DNA of 19,732 bases, from contig CAYTNN010000071.1 of NCBI GenBank assembly GCA_964439135.1, positions 1-19,732 on the forward strand. The letters run 5' to 3'. The notes below the pieces were generated by a model that did no database searches, was not told where the DNA came from, and saw only the letters and a list, made by a program, of their open reading frames with translations. The stretch is from JAFGPJ01 sp964439135. GTDB taxonomy: Bacteria > Planctomycetota > Phycisphaerae > Sedimentisphaerales > Anaerobacaceae. The translations under genes and the position numbers were made by a program. Of this stretch, positions 15,123-19,732 are shown one piece after another. Position 1 is the first letter of the stretch, and every line of letters begins with the position of its first letter.

Positions 15123-16541
15123 ATGATTGGTCAAATTATATACAGGGAAATTTTGGAGAATCTTTTGAGTCTGCGTTTTATTCTGTCGCTGCTCTTGGCC
15201 GTCTCGCTTTTTGCCACTGCCGGTTTCGTGTTCGCAGCCAAATACAGTCAGGAGTCGCAGGACTACTGGAAAGACACAAATGAAAACCTTTCGAGTCTGA
15301 GCGAACAGACGAATCGACTTTGTGACGTGGCCCGTTATCGGCAGACGGTCTATAGGAAACCGAAGTCGTTGGCCCTTTGCACGGAGGGTTTTGAGAAATA
15401 TCTCCCTAATTCCTTTAGATTCAATGTCTTTTCGATGTATATCCCTCAGGTAAGAAGCCGGGGTAATTTTGACCTTGGCCGCTTTAGCGATATGGACCTG
15501 GTGTTTATCATTTCAATGATTCTTAGTTTTGTAGCATTGATTTTTACTTATGATACTATCTGCGGCGAGAAAGAAGCAGGCACGCTTCGTCTAATATTAG
15601 CAGCATCGATTCACAGACATAAAATACTCATGGGTAAATACATCGGTGTGATGCTCACTTTGGGGATACCTTTGCTTCTGGGCCTGTTGGTTAATCTGCT
15701 CATTGTAATTTCTTCCAGGGAGGTTATGATAAGCTCTGGTGATTGGCTTAAAATATTCACGATTGTTCTATTGTCCTTACTGTATCTTTCTATCTTCGTA
15801 TTGTTAGGGATGTTTGTCTCCAGTCGAACCGCTCACTCAGCCAACAGTATGGTCATCCTTCTACTTGTATGGGTGGGGCTAGTCATTTTGATACCAAGCT
15901 TCGGGAGAATTATCTCTGATGCGGCCCGCGAGAGTCCTACTCAGGCACAATTGCAGAGGAGGTTAACTGAAGCAGATAAAAAGATTGAGGATGATCGCGC
16001 TTCTGGGAAATTCGGCAGGAATGCAGGCATGTTTAGTTCCGACCCCGAAAAGTGTAATCCCCCAGCGACAGCCCGGTGGTATAATGCACTGAGAGAAGCA
16101 TATAATCAAGTTTACGAGGATCACCTCAACAAGATGATGGTCCCAGTGACTTTTGGGCGGTCTTTCACCCGGTTTTCACCAACGGTGCTTTATCAATGCG
16201 CCTCTGAAAGCATTGCCGGCACTGGTATTAATCGATTTAAAAGTTTATACCAACAAGTCAAGAGATACCAGCAAGACCTGAAAGAGTATGTCCGCAGTAA
16301 GGACGCCGAGGACCCTGAAAGTCTTCATCTGCTCTGTGATCATAGTCAAGCAATAAGCGACTGGGGAGTTATTTCTAAGAAACCCGTAAGCTTCGATACC
16401 GTTCCCAAGTTTCAGGAGCGAGACCTTGCGCTTAGCCAATCTCTGAAATTGGCCGTCTGGGATATCGGGCTGCTGGTGCTGTTTAACCTGGTTTTATTCG
16501 CAGCGGCTTTTGTGTCGTTTTTAAAATACGATGTTAGGTGA
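15123..16541 (+). CDS. ABC-2-type transporter permease, type B copy 2
   Basis: This 472-residue paralogue of the permease at 12152 has the same length and topology. Shared blocks include EILENLLSLRF, LALCTEGFEK, ICGEKEAGTLR, LLGMFVSSRTAHSANSMVIL and the end FLKYDVR. GGAGG at 15113-15117 lies 5 nt before the ATG, and the leader between stop and start (47 bp) resembles that before copy 1. The segment at about residues 285-315 (DDRASGKFGRNAG) differs clearly from copy 1 and is the main variable part of the second periplasmic domain. It completes the A-B-A-B array, followed 70 bp later by the outer-membrane channel gene. Confidence 0.84.
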   Translation: MIGQIIYREILENLLSLRFILSLLLAVSLFATAGFVFAAKYSQESQDYWKDTNENLSSLSEQTNRLCDVARYRQTVYRKPKSLALCTEGFEKYLPNSFRFNVFSMYIPQVRSRGNFDLGRFSDMDLVFIISMILSFVALIFTYDTICGEKEAGTLRLILAASIHRHKILMGKYIGVMLTLGIPLLLGLLVNLLIVISSREVMISSGDWLKIFTIVLLSLLYLSIFVLLGMFVSSRTAHSANSMVILLLVWVGLVILIPSFGRIISDAARESPTQAQLQRRLTEADKKIEDDRASGKFGRNAGMFSSDPEKCNPPATARWYNALREAYNQVYEDHLNKMMVPVTFGRSFTRFSPTVLYQCASESIAGTGINRFKSLYQQVKRYQQDLKEYVRSKDAEDPESLHLLCDHSQAISDWGVISKKPVSFDTVPKFQERDLALSQSLKLAVWDIGLLVLFNLVLFAAAFVSFLKYDVR

Positions 16542-16611
16542 TGAAGAGAAATCCGAAACAAATTCAAATCCAGGATCGACGGGAAAAGGTGAAATTCAGA
16601 AAGAGAATAAA

Positions 16612-18174
16612 ATGAAAATGAAACAAATCTACAAAGTGGTATTTATGACAGCTATCGTATTGGTTTGGATGCGGTTGGAACAGGGTGGTGCTCTTGCGGC
16701 CGAGAAGCTCGATTCTTCACTGAATCGGATTGAGCAACGTCTCCAGGAAGAAAGCAAAGTGAGTCCAGCGGAGCCGAACTCACTGACTTATCTCAGGGCG
16801 GTGGGAGAGCGGCCGGCGCGAACAGTCTTGCCGAGGCAAATGAAGGCCGAACGTGTATTCACACTGGCCGAATGCTTACAATCGGCCTTTGTAAACAGCA
16901 ATGAGATCAAGCAAGCACGCGAGCAGATCCTGGCCGTCGGAGGCAGTAAGCTGATTAACAATTCGCGATTCATGCCCAGCGTTGAGCTGATTTCCCAATA
17001 TGAGCATTTTCGAAATTTCGACTCCGACAACAATACCGATGATGCCCACAGCATTAGTGCCAAAATCAGCCAGCGGATCTTTGAGTTCGGCAAGGACAAT
17101 CCTCTGGATACTAACCTGCGTCGCGAGCAGCGTGATGTGTTGTTCAATTATGAAAATGCAATTGCCAGCGTATTTTCGAATGTACGCAAAGCGTTCTTTT
17201 TCATAAAGCTGAAGGAGCAACAAATTGCCACTCGCCAGGAACTGCTTAAGCAATTCGAAAAGCAGCACGAAATAAAGAACCAGAGGATGGAGGAAAACAA
17301 CCTGAGCACCAAAATGGAAGTTCTGACGGCCTACCTAAACGTGCTTACGGAAAAATCGGCGATCAACGCATTAGAGCGTGAGAAATTCAACCGTATGATA
17401 GAGTTGTTGCGACTGGTCGGTTTGCCGGTTGGGGCCAATCAGGTGGAATTTGAGGGCCAGGTGGATAGCTTTGCTCTTGACGAATTCGATATGGACGGCA
17501 TGATCTTCCTCGCCCTTGCCCAGAGCAGTCAGGTGGCATTGTTCGAGGCCTTTGTGGCCGAGCAGCAAAGATCGCTGGATCAATTGCGTTATGAATACCT
17601 GCCGGACTTGCGTGCGAGCACGGGGTATCAGGATGAAAATGGTACGATTGGCGGCAACCTTCTCAACGAAGACGACACATGGGGATTCGATATTTTCGGC
17701 CAGCCGAAGATGCCGGGCCAGAAAGAAGACAGATCACAAAGCCTCGGCATATTCAGCGATGAAGTGACTTTAGGCGGACCCGATCCGGGATGGTACGCCG
17801 GCGTGCAATTGCGGATCCCGATCACAGAGGGCGGTGCGCGCAAAGGCCGGCAAATCCAGGCGAGAGCCCTGCTTAATAGCTACAAGGCGGCTCTCGAAGA
17901 TCAAAAGGACCGCATTGAATTGACCGTGCGTCAACAATACAACTTTTTAGCGGAGCAAAAATTGAAAGTGGGCCTGGCTCAGAAGAACGTTGAGATCGAG
18001 AGCCAGCGGTTCATGATACAAACCCAACGCAGAGACGTCGGAAAGATCGACGACGACGCTCTGGAGCGGTTCCGCGAGAATTTTTTCCGGGCGCAAGACG
18101 GCCTCTTTATTGAACAGGGAGAACTTATCCAACGCCAGGAAAACCTGCGTTTGGCAATACGGTTTTTTAAGTAG
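16612..18174 (+). CDS. TolC-family outer-membrane efflux protein
   Basis: This 520-residue outer-membrane channel component would give the permease system an exit across the outer membrane. After a signal peptide (core VVFMTAIVLVWM, ending GGALA) and a linker of about 50 residues, two outer-membrane-efflux-protein repeats follow. The first starts at FTLAECLQSAFVNSNEIKQA (near residue 83). The second contains YEYLPDLRAS, GVQLRIPITEGG and long helical segments to the end. The segment between YEYLPDLRASTGY and GWYAGVQLRIPI is about 55 residues of Asp/Gly/Asn-rich sequence, longer than usual for the extracellular strand-strand loop. ATG 16612 is chosen: the in-frame ATG 16531 lies inside the previous gene and would put a charged 27-residue tail before the signal peptide. 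The ribosome site is weak. The next gene begins 13 bp after the stop. Confidence 0.88.
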   Translation: MKMKQIYKVVFMTAIVLVWMRLEQGGALAAEKLDSSLNRIEQRLQEESKVSPAEPNSLTYLRAVGERPARTVLPRQMKAERVFTLAECLQSAFVNSNEIKQAREQILAVGGSKLINNSRFMPSVELISQYEHFRNFDSDNNTDDAHSISAKISQRIFEFGKDNPLDTNLRREQRDVLFNYENAIASVFSNVRKAFFFIKLKEQQIATRQELLKQFEKQHEIKNQRMEENNLSTKMEVLTAYLNVLTEKSAINALEREKFNRMIELLRLVGLPVGANQVEFEGQVDSFALDEFDMDGMIFLALAQSSQVALFEAFVAEQQRSLDQLRYEYLPDLRASTGYQDENGTIGGNLLNEDDTWGFDIFGQPKMPGQKEDRSQSLGIFSDEVTLGGPDPGWYAGVQLRIPITEGGARKGRQIQARALLNSYKAALEDQKDRIELTVRQQYNFLAEQKLKVGLAQKNVEIESQRFMIQTQRRDVGKIDDDALERFRENFFRAQDGLFIEQGELIQRQENLRLAIRFFK

Positions 18175-18187
18175 GAGTATACTTCAG

Positions 18188-19732
18188 ATGAACAGAATCC
18201 GAAATTTCAGAAACATTGCAGCAATAGTATGTGCCTTATTTCTAACTGGTATTGCGTTTGCACAACAGGAAGAACCAGGAGCACCCACCACCAATCCGGA
18301 CCAAACATCTAAGACACGTACGGAACTTTTGAACGAGCTCAGTCTCAGAGATGCTCTGGTTGTCCTCGAGAATGCCAAGGAAGCCCACGATCGTTTCGAG
18401 AGTGCGTACCGGGATGCGGAAAGGCTTATTAAGCAGAACATCATTCCCCAAAAGGAACTCGATGATGCCTGGTCGGCCTATATGCAAGCCCAACAGACAC
18501 TGAAGCAGGCTGAGATCCAGCTCGATCAAACGAAGCTGGGTTTTCTCGCCAACGCCACACACATTACGATCATGGAAGCCAAGAAGTACTATGACAGTGA
18601 AGGCCGGCGAATGATCGATTTAGTGCTCAAGAACTCGTCTGATTTGACGCTGGCCGAGTCGGCATTGAGTTTGACCGAGACGCAAAGTGAATCCGAATTA
18701 CGATCGGAATGGCAAAACCCCAAGCAGATACAGGCCCTGCTGGATATCGATAATATTATCGTCTCGATTGTCAGTAACAACGCGAGCATAGGCAAGCCTT
18801 ACGAGAAGATCATACCTATGCTGCGCTACGGGGCCCAAGAAAAACTCAAGTTCATACTGCTGACGGATGTCCAGGAAGCAGGAGTCAAACTAAAATACCT
18901 GGATCAGAATGTTATTGAGTATGTTTATCTCGAGAAGGAATCGCTCCAGGAGATACCCACTGTTGTAGCGTCCCAGTTTTCTCAGGAGGGCCAGCTTGGC
19001 ACGGATATCAATTATCGCCTTGATCTCGAAATGCTTGTGACGTCCGAGATGAATTTCTCTCTATTGGTGACGAATCTGCCGCCGCAGATCAACTACTCGT
19101 TTGTTGATTCGAGCAGCGGCGCCCGCATCACCAGCGTGCGTTTTACCGAATTAGTCAGCAAGCACGGCCTGGCTCTGCGCATCTCCATTCCGCAGAAGCT
19201 CGATGTGGGGATGATTGACAAGACGATCAACTTCCAGGCCTGGGTGCTTACAACCAAACAGGCGGAAATGCTCAACGGATTGAAACAGGAAAATGCTAAC
19301 CAGGAAATACCCTCCGAGCAGCTCGCCCAAATTAAGGCTGGCCGGGTCGATCTGGTCCTGATCCCCAAAGGGGCCGGCCGGCTTGAGATACTGATCAACA
19401 ATCTTTTCGAAGAAATCAAGCCGCAGCAGGACGTGGACATCAAGGCCGATTTGCATAATGACGGCACCCTGACTTTGTTCAATATCGTTCCGGAGATTTC
19501 GCCGCCCCTGGGCTGGAAGGCTGAAGTCGTGCCGAAATTGATTGAGGAACTTTCGCCGGATAGCAAGCAGTCGATACAGATACACCTCAGTCCGGGCCCA
19601 GACGTCGGCGTCGGCGAATATGAGGCCCAGATCGAGGCGAGAGGCCAAAGCGGCAGCGAAGTCGTCGAGGCACTGGAGAAGCGGCTCAAAGTCCGCATCA
19701 GCGCCAAGACAAATATAACCGCCACACTGATA
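18188..19732 (+). CDS. Secreted coiled-coil/NEW3-like domain protein, candidate periplasmic adaptor (3' end outside window)
   Basis: The frame is open from ATG 18188 to the right edge (515 codons, no stop), with AGGAG at 18173-18177 overlapping the preceding stop. A signal peptide (IAAIVCALFLTGIAFA) is followed by a helical hairpin at about residues 53-120. The turn region, RLIKQNIIPQKELDDA (79-94), reads like the hairpin tip of TolC-docking membrane-fusion proteins, and the second helix has the AQQTLKQAEIQLDQTKL pattern. Beta-rich regions follow at about 185-350. A NEW3-type domain lies at about 405-512 (LHNDGTLTLFNIVPEISPPLGW, then a GEYEAQIEARG strand). No lipoyl or beta-barrel adaptor domains are visible. 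A C-terminal membrane helix may lie beyond the window. Position next to tolC and the permeases suggests it bridges them; this is inference. NEW3-domain proteins beside ABC permeases are the nearest known context. Confidence 0.75.
   Translation, partial: MNRIRNFRNIAAIVCALFLTGIAFAQQEEPGAPTTNPDQTSKTRTELLNELSLRDALVVLENAKEAHDRFESAYRDAERLIKQNIIPQKELDDAWSAYMQAQQTLKQAEIQLDQTKLGFLANATHITIMEAKKYYDSEGRRMIDLVLKNSSDLTLAESALSLTETQSESELRSEWQNPKQIQALLDIDNIIVSIVSNNASIGKPYEKIIPMLRYGAQEKLKFILLTDVQEAGVKLKYLDQNVIEYVYLEKESLQEIPTVVASQFSQEGQLGTDINYRLDLEMLVTSEMNFSLLVTNLPPQINYSFVDSSSGARITSVRFTELVSKHGLALRISIPQKLDVGMIDKTINFQAWVLTTKQAEMLNGLKQENANQEIPSEQLAQIKAGRVDLVLIPKGAGRLEILINNLFEEIKPQQDVDIKADLHNDGTLTLFNIVPEISPPLGWKAEVVPKLIEELSPDSKQSIQIHLSPGPDVGVGEYEAQIEARGQSGSEVVEALEKRLKVRISAKTNITATLI

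Noticed and set aside
16531..16611. Extended start for the TolC-like gene overlapping permease B2
   Set aside because: It would place a 27-residue highly charged tail before an otherwise normal signal peptide; ATG 16612 fits export better.
19093..19725. Minus-strand reading frames of 210 and 165 codons at the right end
   Set aside because: They are antisense to the open plus-strand gene starting at 18188, which has a ribosome site, signal peptide and recognisable domains.

Overview
The window looks like part of a Planctomycetota genome, probably a Phycisphaerae-type lineage and probably a metagenome assembly. This is inferred from gene content: a triple LamG_3 protein, a DUF4832-type glycosidase-like protein, secreted clan GH-A hydrolases, an NtrC-type regulator with a sigma-54 promoter, and TolC-type outer-membrane export. 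A 100-N scaffold gap flanked by an exact 55-bp duplication points to short-read assembly. No rRNA, tRNA, CRISPR array, insertion sequence or phage gene was recognised.

Layout. (1) 3-704 (+): the 3' part of an MtfA-family zinc peptidase gene cut by the left edge. (2) 746-2358 (-): a secreted DUF4832/glycosidase-like protein, convergent with mtfA. The assembly gap interrupts it, but collapsing the 55-bp overlap restores one open frame. (3) 2359-2749: a divergent intergenic region with candidate promoters in both directions. (4) 2750-4918 (+): a secreted clan GH-A glycoside hydrolase (GH5-like). (5) 5037-7688 (+): a two-component pair behind a very good sigma-70 promoter, namely a soluble GAF-HisKA-HATPase sensor kinase and an NtrC-family sigma-54 activator. 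(6) 7689-7900: a control region with two 15-bp sites 20 bp apart (candidate activator sites) and, about 100 bp downstream, a near-consensus -24/-12 sigma-54 promoter. (7) 7901 to beyond 19732 (+): one long operon encoding a membrane-anchored triple-LamG protein, four ABC-2-type permeases in the order A1-B1-A2-B2, a TolC-like outer-membrane protein, and a secreted protein with an adaptor-like alpha-hairpin followed by Ig/NEW3-like domains. The last gene is still open at the right edge.

How the parts may fit together. The kinase/activator pair lies directly upstream of the sigma-54 promoter and is its obvious candidate regulator. The operon looks like an envelope-spanning export or surface system: inner-membrane ABC-2 permeases with two large periplasmic domains each, an outer-membrane channel, and a candidate unconventional periplasmic adaptor (hairpin plus NEW3, with no lipoyl domain visible). 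The LamG protein may be a surface or periplasmic carbohydrate- or protein-binding component. No transport ATPase is present in the window; one is expected just downstream if the permeases are active transporters. The duplicated permease pairs, the sigma-54 control and the NEW3 adaptor candidate together are the best lead for an undescribed system.
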